A stretch of 64,000 nt of DNA from Plutella xylostella (taxonomy: Eukaryota > Arthropoda > Insecta > Lepidoptera > Plutellidae): the NCBI RefSeq assembly GCF_932276165.1, contig NC_063987.1, positions 8,246,001-8,310,000 on the forward strand, given 5' to 3'. The stretch's first letter is position 1. Every line of letters starts with the position of its first letter. The notes below the pieces were generated by a model. It was not told where the DNA came from. It did not search any database and saw only the letters and a program-made list of their open reading frames with translations. Positions 10,500-19,801 of the stretch are shown in pieces. A program made the translations under genes and the position numbers.

Positions 10500-10712
10500 A
10501 GGTCAAAACACCTTGTTCCACCTGACACCAAAAAGCCAAGAACTCTTTTCACGCCACTCCAGCGATGCACTAAATCATAAAGAGATCCAACCAAAAATGG
10601 AACGAAAACACCGATCAGTAAGATGCCAGACAACCAGAAGGGACATACAGACTAAGAAAAACTAATAATTAACACACACATAGTACATTAACATGGAAAG
10701 GAACGGGCGCAT
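10500..10712 (+). pseudogene. Endogenous virus: 3' tail and start of third gene, truncated
   Basis: Same tail and junction motif as 4414-4630, with the ATG at 10693. Homology ends after about 19 bases of the third gene, where an unrelated LINE fragment begins. This marks the right limit of the viral cluster. Confidence 0.5.
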
Positions 10713-10714
10713 AT

Positions 10715-10900
10715 CATTATATGACACTAGGTCGAATGCCTTTGACAAGTCCAAAAAACAGGCTAACACAGGCGTTTTTCTAGCAGTGTAGTACTGGACA
10801 GCCTGCTTCAGACACAATATGGCACTTTCCGTCGATAGACCGGACCTGAACCCAAATTGGGCATCGTGAAGCTCAAGGTGTTTGGCCAATTGTTGCAATC
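10715..10900 (-). mobile_element. LINE reverse transcriptase fragment
   Basis: The minus-strand frame encodes 'HDAQFGFRSGLSTESAILCL' and 'FLDLSKAFDLVSYN', which are reverse transcriptase blocks of jockey/CR1-type non-LTR elements. Only about 60 residues remain. It abuts the truncated viral cassette on the left. Confidence 0.75.
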
Positions 10901-10929
10901 AAGCAGACTGTCCAGCACCTTAGCCACAA

Positions 10930-11770
10930 CAGTAAAAAAATAAATAATTAAAAAGCAGTTGAGCGTTATAGTCGGGTGAATTCGGAAGTTCATAGCCAGC
11001 CAGCGACGGCGGGAGCGGCGGCGTCTACGAACCATAGCGGGCCGAGGTTTGCACGTCAAGGAGCTCAATGTGAGCATGTCTATTTGTGCATCCGTAATAT
11101 CCGTCATTTGTGCATCCGTAATATCCGTCATCAAAAAGCGACAAATATTCCAACAGACTGACATGGACAATATCCTTGACGATGGACACGTTTTGTATCC
11201 AGAAGTACCTCGACCAGAGGGAGAGAGATTCATTTGCACCGAATATTTACATACCCATATTAATGTTCAGAATATCGATGTAGACAGTAGACATGTTTCA
11301 TGGCTTCATAGTGCGTTGTATCCTTCCCAAATATGCGATTTGGATAGATCGTTACAAGAATTGAACAATATTTTGATTCACAATTTGTTATGTAACGAAT
11401 CAGTCTTATTTATTTAGTGGGCAACATCAAACGGTATCGTTTTGGCGTTGGGTTAGTAATGAATATCAATATTATTTATTTAATATTCACGGTGTCGATC
11501 CCACACAATAAAAACGACAACACTTTGAACGTCACCCGCTTATTTAGTTGTCACGATTCTTTGTCTCTCATCAGAGTATTATTAGCTAACTGAAGTTTTC
11601 GGGAACTAAATCAGTAAGATATTCATAAGGTACTAGTAATCGAGTACCTACTTACAACGTATTTTAAATCCCATAGTATTGTTAACGAGATAACCCGAAA
11701 TTAATAATTTAAAGAGAAAAATCGATACCGTTAAAGTTGATCCTAAATTTTCGATACACCAAGTCAGTCA
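10930..11770 (+). mobile_element. Helitron/C76-like peptidase fragment
   Basis: A short stretch (10950-10990) matches the 'Tyr-Ser-Arg-Val-Asn-x-Glu-Val-His' part of the Helitron N-terminal region at 33300. It then jumps to a peptidase-like segment (11049-11417) with 'CASVISVI' duplicated in tandem, 'TDMDNILDDGHVLY' and 'ERFICTEYL'. A later His-containing segment ('NIHG' type in the copy at 32940) follows in broken form at 11420-11560. I read this as a cysteine peptidase related to the herpesvirus tegument peptidase family C76 (GxQC near the N-terminus, late His). The tail 11540-11770 is shared with 28940-29165 and 32970-33190. Pseudogenic. Confidence 0.5.
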
Positions 11771-11774
11771 GGGA

Positions 11775-12810
11775 GTTTTCAGACCACTCCTTCCCTAATG
11801 CTTGACCTTACCGTACTAGATTTTTACGTCTGGAGAAGCGCGAAAGAATGAAATGCAATGAAATTCACGCCGCTTTTGATACGATGCGCAGAGAAATGCG
11901 GCTTGGAATGGTAACCTTGGAGATGCGAAAGTGATGTCGAGCATGTTAAGAAGCAAATCACGATATAATATAAGAATAAGAGGTCACCACTTTGAACATT
12001 TAATATGAATTAATAAAGCACATTATTTGAAAAAAAATATGTTTTATTTTGTTATGTTTAAGAATACTAAAAGAGTTCTTTATGATCCACTAGACGAATA
12101 CAGGTAGAAATGACGCTTCATTCAAGGAACAACTTCCGCCGAACCATACAGGTAGAAGCGGTCCCACAAATTAACCGTCATTAGTCATTACAATACCCTT
12201 TTTCTATTATTTGTCACGTTGTCGTTACAGATGACTAATACCAGCTATTCAGACAGTTAAAACTTGATTTTGAAACCTATGAATGAGAAATAAGACCATT
12301 AAAGACAACAAACGAAATTTTCAAATATTGAACCCTTCGAAGGAAAAATAGCAATAACTTTTTTGTTAATGAATAAATTGCATTTTTGTTTTTTACTGTC
12401 GAATCTGTATTAAATGCAAAACATTTTCAACTCACGGGCACATTGATGGTAGTACTAACTTTTTTAGCTATGGTGATCCGCAAGTGAAAGTTTTATTTGG
12501 TGTACGTACGAAATTTAACTTTTTTTTTATGTTGTCCCTCTAATTTTTTTTGATAATAGCCCATACAGGTCCTGTAGAGTGATAACTCAGGAATTTTAAG
12601 TTAAATAAGAAAAAAAATATATTAAGATTTGGAGATTTGGTATCAAAGTCAATGACTTAACCCAAAATTTTATAAAATTTTATTTAATCTCAAATATCTC
12701 GAAAACCGTGACACTTTCACTAAGGCCTTTTTATGTTTTTCTGATAAGGCATGATCTCAACCATCACCAGTTTTCATTTGGACCACTCATAACGGGGCAT
12801 CCTGTATATC
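11775..12810 (+). mobile_element. DD41D-type Tc1/mariner element, 3' part
   Basis: A decayed transposase end is visible: 'LDFYVWRSAKE' (third catalytic Asp context) near 11815, then a segment ending in 'GHHFEHLI' near 11975. It is followed by a long AT-rich 3' region and an end 'GGGGCATCCTGTATA' at about 12795, close to the 'GGGACACCCTGTATA' end at 43078-43093 of the better preserved relative. The 5' part is missing. Confidence 0.6.
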
Positions 12811-13127
12811 CACCAATGATGACGGATCTAAAGCGACACACCTCATAAAAATTTAAATGTACGAAAGGAAAAAATTGAAAGATTTACCACCCAGCGAACA
12901 TTGAAAAAACCTGATTTGCGAACTGAATTGCACCTGTGATCATATTTTTTTCCATGATACTAATCAACTCATGTTTTTTATAACAAAACAAATAGCTACA
13001 TAGACAGATTGCAAAAAATATTTTCTGGAGACATCGAAGTAAAAATAATAATGTACCACGACCCCCCGGCGCACAGACCTCACAAACAGCTACACTACAT
13101 CGACAGAGACGCCCCTCTATTTCCTAC
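12811..13127. other. Unassigned intergenic stretch
   Basis: AT-rich sequence with no convincing coding frame or repeat signature. It ends at the promoter-like region of the polymerase B gene. Confidence 0.5.
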
Positions 13128-13259
13128 TATATAAACACGCGGCATTGAACGGTGACTACACTTCGCTTCTCAAACTCGGCTGCAAACATGGATCTCTCCC
13201 TCAATTCGTCAAGCTACGATGCAGAGCTACTGAAGGCTTTAGCTGACTATGAAAATTAG
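13128..13259 (+). promoter_or_regulatory. TATA promoter and split first coding segment of polymerase B gene
   Basis: TATATAAA at 13128-13135 is followed 53 bases later by an ATG (13188) opening a 23-codon frame of acidic/Ser/Leu character (MDLSL...AELLKAL...) to a stop at 13259. Polintons and adintoviruses often have a short acidic start to polymerase B. A possible donor GTAACT/GTACGT follows at 13264-13280, and homology to polymerase B resumes after an acceptor-like TTCACAG at about 13829. The split-gene reading is an inference. Confidence 0.4.
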
Positions 13260-13260
13260 G

Positions 13261-13285
13261 AAACGTACGTAACTTACGTACGTTT
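13261..13285. repeat. Perfect short palindrome
   Basis: AAACGTACGTAA, one C, then TTACGTACGTTT: 12-bp arms with a single-base centre. It lies directly after the short first frame and may be a protein-binding site or a cruciform. Confidence 0.9.
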
Positions 13286-13299
13286 ACGCAACGTAAGTG

Positions 13300-13455
13300 A
13301 ACAGTTATTTCATTTTACTATTTCTATATGTAATTTGATGAAAATAGTGATGGGGTGTGAATATTAGTGGGGAGGGGGTGGGTACATGCAGTATAAATGT
13401 TTTATTCTTAAATTTGTACTCTCACACCTGTGTTTGCGTTCAATAGTCCAACAAT
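13300..13455. repeat. Segment shared with the end of the densovirus NS1 (27745-27905)
   Basis: From 'TTTACTATTTCTAT' through 'GTAATTTGATGAAAATAGTGATG' to 'CCTGTGTTTGCGTTCAATAGTC' this stretch is nearly identical to the sequence that follows the broken NS1 frame. It has no coding content. It links the polymerase B locus and the densovirus remnant. Confidence 0.85.
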
Positions 13456-13828
13456 GATGAATTTAACTTATGAAGATTTATTACTTTTTAACAAAACTTT
13501 ATTGTTGGATAAATTTACTAAATACATTCGATTATGGTATATACATGGGGTCGGTCTTACCATCTTCATTTAAAAATAGTTCAAACTTGAAACCTTTTTA
13601 CACCCCTTGTAAAGGACATCCTATCAACTCTTCTTTATTAAATAATACCGATGAGATAGATGGAGTACATATCATGCAGGCATATTGTAACATTTGTACA
13701 AGATCGAAGACTAGCACATCAATTTCATTAGGTAGCTACTAATAGTTAAGTATCGGGAATGCAAATATTCTGCATGAATTATGCTTCTAACGTCTATGTA
13801 TTTTAACTAAGTTGTTTTTTATTCACAG
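13456..13828 (+). other. Unassigned, open frame of 90 codons
   Basis: An open frame (13470-13742) with six cysteines or histidines near its end is present, but no family is recognised. It may lie in an intron of the polymerase gene or be an eroded viral gene. Confidence 0.3.
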
Positions 13829-14236
13829 ATTAACTGGAAATGGAAGAAAAAGAAAATGGGATGATGTCATCACCCCTTCAACGTAGGCCGCCGCTGCGAA
13901 CAACAACCCTTCCCAGGCAGCCCTCTTGGCAACCCCTCTAGAAGAAGATACCCCTCCAGACAACAAAATTAAATGTGATGCGTGTCAAGTTCACATTGGG
14001 TACTTTTCACGTCATTTAAATAGCAAATTACATAGGGAAAAGGTTTTAAGAAATAATGAAACATTAGAAAATGTGAAAATTATTGAAAGCGCGTTTGGAC
14101 AACGAGTGAAATCCTATCGTATTCAGCTCCACTCATCTAATTTAAATAGTTCGGTATCAACAGATTGTGTAAAAACACCCGAGGTATACTTCGAAAAAAT
14201 TAAAAATAATATATTTAAACAAGCATCATTGTATTT
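13829..14236 (+). pseudogene. Polinton/adintovirus-type DNA polymerase B, N-terminal region
   Basis: After an acceptor-like CACAG the frame encodes a basic patch (GNGRKRKWDD), a stop at about 13886, then a C2H2-like finger (CDACQVHIGYFSRHLNSKLH) and the conserved stretch 'IIESAFGQRVKSYRI' seen near the start of protein-primed polymerases of Polintons, adintoviruses and bidnaviruses. The gene is then interrupted by a LINE fragment at about 14237. It is a remnant: it has a stop, an insertion and frameshifts downstream. Confidence 0.65.
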
Positions 14237-14920
14237 GCGGTGCACTGGTAGACTCAAGGGGTCATCATGGTCTAAGTTGTCCCAAGTGCGCTGGTAGATT
14301 TCCAAGACATCATGCGCTAAATGACTTGATTAAGAGGGCAATGGTCATGGCGAATATCCCGTGCGTCCTGGAACCACCAGGTTTGAGTCGCACTGATGGG
14401 AAGCGTCCGGATGGACTAACGCTGGTCCCCTGGGAGCGTGGCAGAAGCTTGTTGTGGGATGCCACATGTGTTAGCACGTTTGCAGCTTCACATTTAGCAG
14501 GAACGGCAAGAGTAGCGGGCTCGGCGGCTGAGAATGCCGCTAGATTAAAGCACCAAAAGTATACGGATTTAAAAAACCGTTACTTGTTTGTCCCCGTAGC
14601 AGTGGAGACGAGCGGAGTTTGGGGTGGTGAAGCTAAAGCCCTCATAAGGGATCTAGGCCGCCGTATTGCCTCGCGAGGACATGATCGTCGCTCCGGGTCG
14701 TACTTGGCTCAAAGGCTCTCTCTTGCTATTCAAAGAGGTAACGCTGCAAGCATTATGGGTACTTTTGGGCCAGGTATGACTCGTGGCGGATTATTAGATT
14801 AATTTAATTTTACTTTTTACTTTGACGAAGCATGTTACGCTGACGATGACGATGTTCTACACAGAATGACGAAGATTGTTAATACCATAGTATTAAATTA
14901 ATGCACCTTTTAAATAGAAT
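14237..14920 (+). mobile_element. LINE 3' end with PD-(D/E)XK-like domain, inserted in polymerase B
   Basis: The frame 14326-14802 encodes 'RPDGLTLVPWERGRSLLWDATC' in part, 'FVPVAVETSGVWGGEA' and 'SYLAQRLSLAIQRGNAASIMGTF'. These are hallmarks of a C-terminal restriction-endonuclease-like domain (D...W..G..L.WD) of a non-LTR element that is common in insects. A Cys/His cluster (HGLSCPKCAGRFPRHHA) is readable just upstream in another frame. The same domain recurs at 29690-30665 and its tail at 28078. The insertion splits polymerase B between 14236 and about 14960. Confidence 0.7.
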
Positions 14921-14959
14921 ACATACTTTAAACAACTAATGGATAACATAGATTGCCAT

Positions 14960-16240
14960 TCATTCATTCAAAGTAAATTTTGTTTCACACGCAGAATTCA
15001 TTCAAATCACTAAAGACTTAGTTAATTATTTCGATTTCCAGGGGTATAATTATAGTTTTTGCAAGGGGGATGATATTGAGATAGATTTTGAACAAGTTGT
15101 TGTTGAGTTTTCCAACAAATTAGGCGAATTCGAAAAAAAGGACAGTGGATGGAGTCAAAAAAAAATCTTATATGTTGATATGAACGTAAACAAATTTAAT
15201 CAATTGCGGGGCTCAACATATATTTATTTACCAATTGATATCAAACATAAAAAGCAGTATTAATCATAAAAAAAACTCAGATCATGAATGTTTTTCGTGG
15301 GCAGTGTTAGCGGGGTTATACCCCGTAAATAAAAATGCAGAGAGAGTGGCAGCATATTTACCCCACAAAAACAAATAAAATTTTGGAAACATAAATTCCA
15401 GTAAAACTACGAAATGTGAAATTTTTTAAAAATTTAAATATTATGAGCATTAATGTTTTTGGATTAGAATACAATAACGAAACAAAGAAAAATTAAATCA
15501 TAGGCCCCTTACATTTTACGAAACATCGAATGCCTACTCATCTAAATTTATTATATTTAACAAATGGCTCGAATGGTCATTATTGCCTGTTAAAAAACAT
15601 GTCTCGATTACTTTGCAAGCAATAACCACATCAAATGAAGCAATTCATATTTGTGATGGATGTCTTTTACATTTCTCAAACAAAGAGCATCTCAATCTGC
15701 ATCAAAAAATGATTGCGTTAATATACGAACTGAATTACCTAGTGCACGAAACACAAAACACAAATGGTTTGGAGAGCACACTAGTAGTGATAAGTTAAAA
15801 TTCGATAAATATGACAGACAGATGAGAGTGCCCTTTGTGGTGTATGCAGACTTTGAAGCGTTTGTTACGCCAATACAGTGTCGACAGTGCTATATTTGCA
15901 GTAAAGATTTAAATCATGATGCTACCATTGATCATAATTGGCACACTGGAGCTTATAGTGGAGTTGCGCGCAGCATGTGTAGTTCAAAATACAATCCACC
16001 TAGATTTTTACCTGTATTTCTATTTCTACATAACTTAAGCAATTATGATGCTCATTTCATCGTACATGCATTAAACTTTGAATCAGGAAAAATCTATATT
16101 ATACCCCAAAACAAAGAAAAAATATTATTTTTCTTTTTCTAAACAAATTAAAGTAAATAACCATAATGTTAGCTTGAGGTTTCTAGATTCGTTTAAATTT
16201 ATGGCTAGTAGTCTAGATATGTTGGCTCAAACAACAAATT
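14960..16240 (+). pseudogene. Polinton/adintovirus-type DNA polymerase B, exonuclease-side region
   Basis: Polymerase B resumes with 'LRGSTYIYLP' (near 15210), 'DHECFSWAVLAGLYPVNKNAERV' in part (15275-15345), 'GPLHFTKHRMPTHLNLLYLTNG' in part (15500-15565), a zinc-finger-like block (CDGCLLHFSNKEHLNLH, 15640-15700), then 'VVYADFEAFV' and 'FLHNLSNYDAHFIVHAL', which carry the Asp residues of the 3'-5' exonuclease. Several frameshifts and stops are visible. The part from 15880 to 16240 is nearly identical to 40035-40385. Protein-primed replication of a large DNA transposon or virus is the known role of this family. Confidence 0.75.
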
Positions 16241-16600
16241 TTAATAAACTTTATTATATTTATAGCAACATTACTACCACTTACTACCACCTTACTACCA
16301 CCGCCACAGACACTTACGCAGCATCACACCACGTGTACCTAACCAAAATCGCCGACGCTGTCACCCCCTGCCCGATGAAGAGTGGGATTGCCAGACGCGT
16401 TTCACCTGACCCAAACTCCAAGGAGGTGTCCTTGGTGACTAGAGCCGTCAGCGAGTCACGAGTCATCCGGAGCTCCGATTCGTCTGTCCTGGCACTCGTC
16501 CAGCAGGTTGGCCGTTGTAAGTTCGTTGGAGGAATTTCCTAAGGATTTTCATTTATCCTCATCATCATCAGTCTTCTGACGCCCGCTGCTGGGTGTAGGA
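16241..16600 (+). other. Unassigned stretch with triplet-rich and lepidopteran repeat sequence
   Basis: It contains a short CTTACTACCAC repeat near 16270-16300 and an open but unrecognised frame to 16542. At 16555-16600 the 'CATCATCATCAG...CCCGCTGCTGGGTGTAGG' motif appears, a common lepidopteran repeat end. Confidence 0.4.
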
Positions 16601-17091
16601 TTGTAGGAGCAAGCCTCGGGTGGATTCTAGCGGGTTAAAACCTTTTTATTTATTGTTTTTATTATCCCCGCCTATCGGGCGGTGGAACTTAATATACCGT
16701 TTATAACTTAATGGATGCTAGGCTGTCAGCGTTCTTTGAATGCACTATCTTGAAATTCAATCAGCTATCCCATTGGAGTAATAGATAAGTTTTTTGTCGT
16801 TAATACCGGATTTCTGTTTCCATAGCGTGAATGTGGTGACAGAAATCTTGGTTTACCTACATTTAATATAATTTTCTTGTAATACACTGTTTCTCCGACC
16901 ATATAATTCTAAGGACTTGATCAGCGCCTTATTGAAGTCACAGATATCTGGGTCGATTACTCTTAGACCTACTTTAATTAGAACATACTGTGTGAGGCGT
17001 GGTATTGAAGAATAAATGGCAATAATTGTACAACATTCTGGTGTTTTTATTTTCCACTTCGTTGTCCAACACTGTAGAAAATAGGCTTACA
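16601..17091 (+). mobile_element. LTR of a retrotransposon (5' LTR end)
   Basis: The sequence ends in GGCTTACA directly before a primer binding site. Upstream is a polyadenylation-like AATAAA (about 17009). The left LTR border is uncertain; TGTAGGATTG near 16597 is one candidate. Confidence 0.5.
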
Positions 17092-17093
17092 TT

Positions 17094-17107
17094 TGGCGCC
17101 CGAACAG
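17094..17107 (+). other. Primer binding site (tRNA-Lys type)
   Basis: TGGCGCCCGAACAG matches the 3' end complement of a lysine tRNA, as used by many retroelements. It lies three bases after the LTR end. Confidence 0.75.
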
Positions 17108-17626
17108 AGTTTAATCCGTTAACTTATTGTCTAGTCTATCGCTTAGACAGGTCTGAATCCACCCGGGGCTAATTAGAAATTATTTTGTGCCTTAATTTCT
17201 TGTGTGTGCCAGCGAGACGTGCTGACGGAGAATCACTGTAGAATGTTTTTTTTTTATTTATTAACTTGATTTTTTTTATTTATTAACTTGATAAGGCCAT
17301 ATTTTTTGTGTTGAAATAGTGTGAATTTTTTTTAACCTCACCTTGACTTAACAGGCCATATTTGTTTTGTGTGTTTGGATTGTGTTAAATTTTTATAACC
17401 TCTTATTCCAAACGTTATTCAAAGGAAAACCTTCTGCTGGAATTGTATCTAATTAATTATTGAACAATTAAATATTGAACAGTGGGTGATTGGTTTTAAC
17501 AAATTTTGTTGAGACATTCTTATTGTCTGTTTAACTTAGGCACTCAACTTTTAGTAATTATAGTATTGTTTTAAAGTTCTATTTTTTTTTTTTATATAAC
17601 CAAATTTTTACAACGTTGAACGTTGA
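17108..17626 (+). mobile_element. LTR retrotransposon leader, truncated
   Basis: AT-rich leader without a gag frame. It is cut at about 17627 by the Helitron segment, which starts with 'AGTGATTTGTGGGTAG' as in the array at 34739. Confidence 0.45.
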
Positions 17627-18692
17627 AGTGATTTGTGGGTAGTTCCTTACAACACTGCCACTCTCCCAAAGTATGAGTGTCACGCTAATTTATAGGTCTC
17701 CTCCGCGCATAAAATAATAACTACTTATTTAAATATGCAACAACGAAAGGTAAAAACGAAACACGTGTAGCTATGGTCACCAGTGATCAAAACGATGAGG
17801 TCGAAAACTATGTCACAAAACGGTATACAGAGTCTTGTGACGCGGCGTGGCGAGTTTTCGAATTTGACGTAAAAGCTCGCGAGACATTTCAGACTAAAAA
17901 CAAAATGCAAAGCAGTGTTAGACGTCCCAAGAAGATTCGTCGCGATCGTCGGAGCCCACCTTGTCCGAGGTGGGAGAGAGCCTTGGACCAGCCAGCGACA
18001 GCTGGATCTACAGGGTGAGCTGCGTGGCGGCAGCATCTACGCACCAGAGCGGGCCGAGGTTTGCAGGTCAAGGAGCTCAATGTGTGACCATGTCTACTTG
18101 TGCATCCGTAATATCCGTCATCAAAAAGCGACAAATATTCCAACAGACTGACATGGACAATATCCTTGACGCTGGACACGCTTTGTATCCAGTAGTACCT
18201 CGACCAGAGGGAGAGAGATTCATTTGCCCCGAAGATTTACCTACCCATATTAATGTTCATATCGAGAAAAAGAAGCGAAGGATCGCGGAGGAGAAGCACA
18301 GGATCGAGGAAGAGGAAAGCGCAGGATCGAGTAGGAGAAGCACAGGATCGAGGAAGAGGAGAAGCGGGGGATCGATCTATCGGCTTACACCAGTTGCCCA
18401 AGTGATTTAGGATATAGAGACACGCAAAATCGGTCTATAAATCGAAGATAATGAATGAGGAACGTCAGAGAATAGCTAGCGGACACAGACTCGGCCGACA
18501 TACTGTGACTGAAATATTTTTTTGCATACTGTGAACACGTATATAGACAGCTTTAAACAACTCGCTCGTGAAACATCTGATGACGCGTACCTTAGGTTTG
18601 AAGTCACGTCGCGTCGAACTCACGGTAGCATCATCGGAGACATGCCTTTAGGTAATGAAATCCCCGCGATCATTAGCACAGAAAGGAAACAG
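17627..18692 (+). mobile_element. Helitron fragment: Rep, C76-like peptidase, and Rep N-terminal piece
   Basis: It reads, over broken frames: Rep block 'WVVPYNTATLPKYECHANL', then 'VENYVTKRY...CDAAWRVFEFDV' (17773-17900), then a peptidase-like part with 'GAQC', 'CASVISVI' and 'TDMDNILDAGHALY' (18050-18240), a Lys/Glu/Arg-rich coiled stretch (18250-18370), and from 18404 the Rep N-terminal piece with 'NTYIDSFKQLARETSDDAYLRF' in part. The join at 18404 is the same artificial junction as between units of the array at 33.8-38.9 kb, so this fragment was copied from such an array. It ends by fusing in frame to a mariner transposase. Confidence 0.7.
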
Positions 18693-19386
18693 TTTAACAT
18701 CGATGCTGTACGCCAGTTAATAAAAGAAGATAGACATGTGACATACGAGCAGATTCGGGCTTCTCTCAGCATTGGTATGACAGCCATTCAAACCATTTTA
18801 CATGAAGAACTGGGTGTCAAGAAGTTAGTTTCGCGCTGGGTGCCCCACCGTTTGACCGAGGAACAAAAGTCGGCTCGTGTTAATTGGTGTCGATCTGCTC
18901 TGCAACGGTTCAATGGAGGCAGTTCAAATGCTGTCTACAATATCGTCTCTGGTGATGAATCGTGGATTTATTCATATGAGCCCGAAAGAAAACATCAATC
19001 GGCAGTTTGGGTCTTCGAAGGTGAGGTCAAGCCAACAAAAGTTATTCGCTCACGCAGCGTGTCGAAAAAAATGGTCGCTTCGTTTGTATCGAAAACTGGC
19101 CATGTGGCTACGATTCCATTACAAAAACAAAGGACGGTTACTGCTGATTGGTACACAACAGTTTGTTTGCCGGAAGTCGTAAGAGAACTTCGTAAAACTA
19201 ACCCGAATCGTCGTATAATCCTTCACCACGATAATGCAAGCTCTCATACCGCTCGCAAAACAAGAACGTTTTTAAATATGGAAAACGTGGAGTTGATGGA
19301 CCATCCTCCGTATAGCCCTGATCTGAGCCCCAATGATTATTTTACATTCCCAAGAATTAAAGATATGCTACGTGGTCAACGGTTTA
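18693..19386 (+). pseudogene. mariner transposase, N-truncated, interrupted by LINE
   Basis: The frame 18522-19451 begins in Helitron Rep sequence and from about 18690 reads as a mariner transposase: the WVPHRLTEEQK motif, first Asp in 'SGDESWIY', second Asp in 'LHHDNASSH' and third Asp in 'YSPDLSPNDYF' (DD34D spacing). It stops making sense after 'LRGQRF' at 19386, where a LINE is inserted. The missing end of the same gene is at 24414-24561. The first about 45 residues of a normal mariner transposase are absent. Confidence 0.85.
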
Positions 19387-19801
19387 TTTTTATTTTTATT
19401 TTTTTATTTTATTTTTATTTATTCGGGTTGACAAACAGTTGTACATTGTAATAATTATAAATAAATATCGGTAAATCTTAAGATATAAATGTACAGCCCA
19501 CAACGTCATCCACAGAATATTTACTTAATTACCTAGTTGGGAGTTAACAAACTTATAAAACTAAAACATCTAAAGAAATTAAATTATTCCTAGAACTTAA
19601 AAAGACATGCAAAATATGCATGCATAATAATGTGTATTTAGAGAGGACAAATAAATAAATAAATAATTTTTTAAAAAAAAACAAGCGGGTATAGCTAAGG
19701 AATACATATGAGATATAAATCTATAGGTACCTAAATAAGTTAAATTAATATGCATGTAAGTATGTAAGTAATTAATCAAATTAAATTAAAAAAAAGTAAT
19801 T

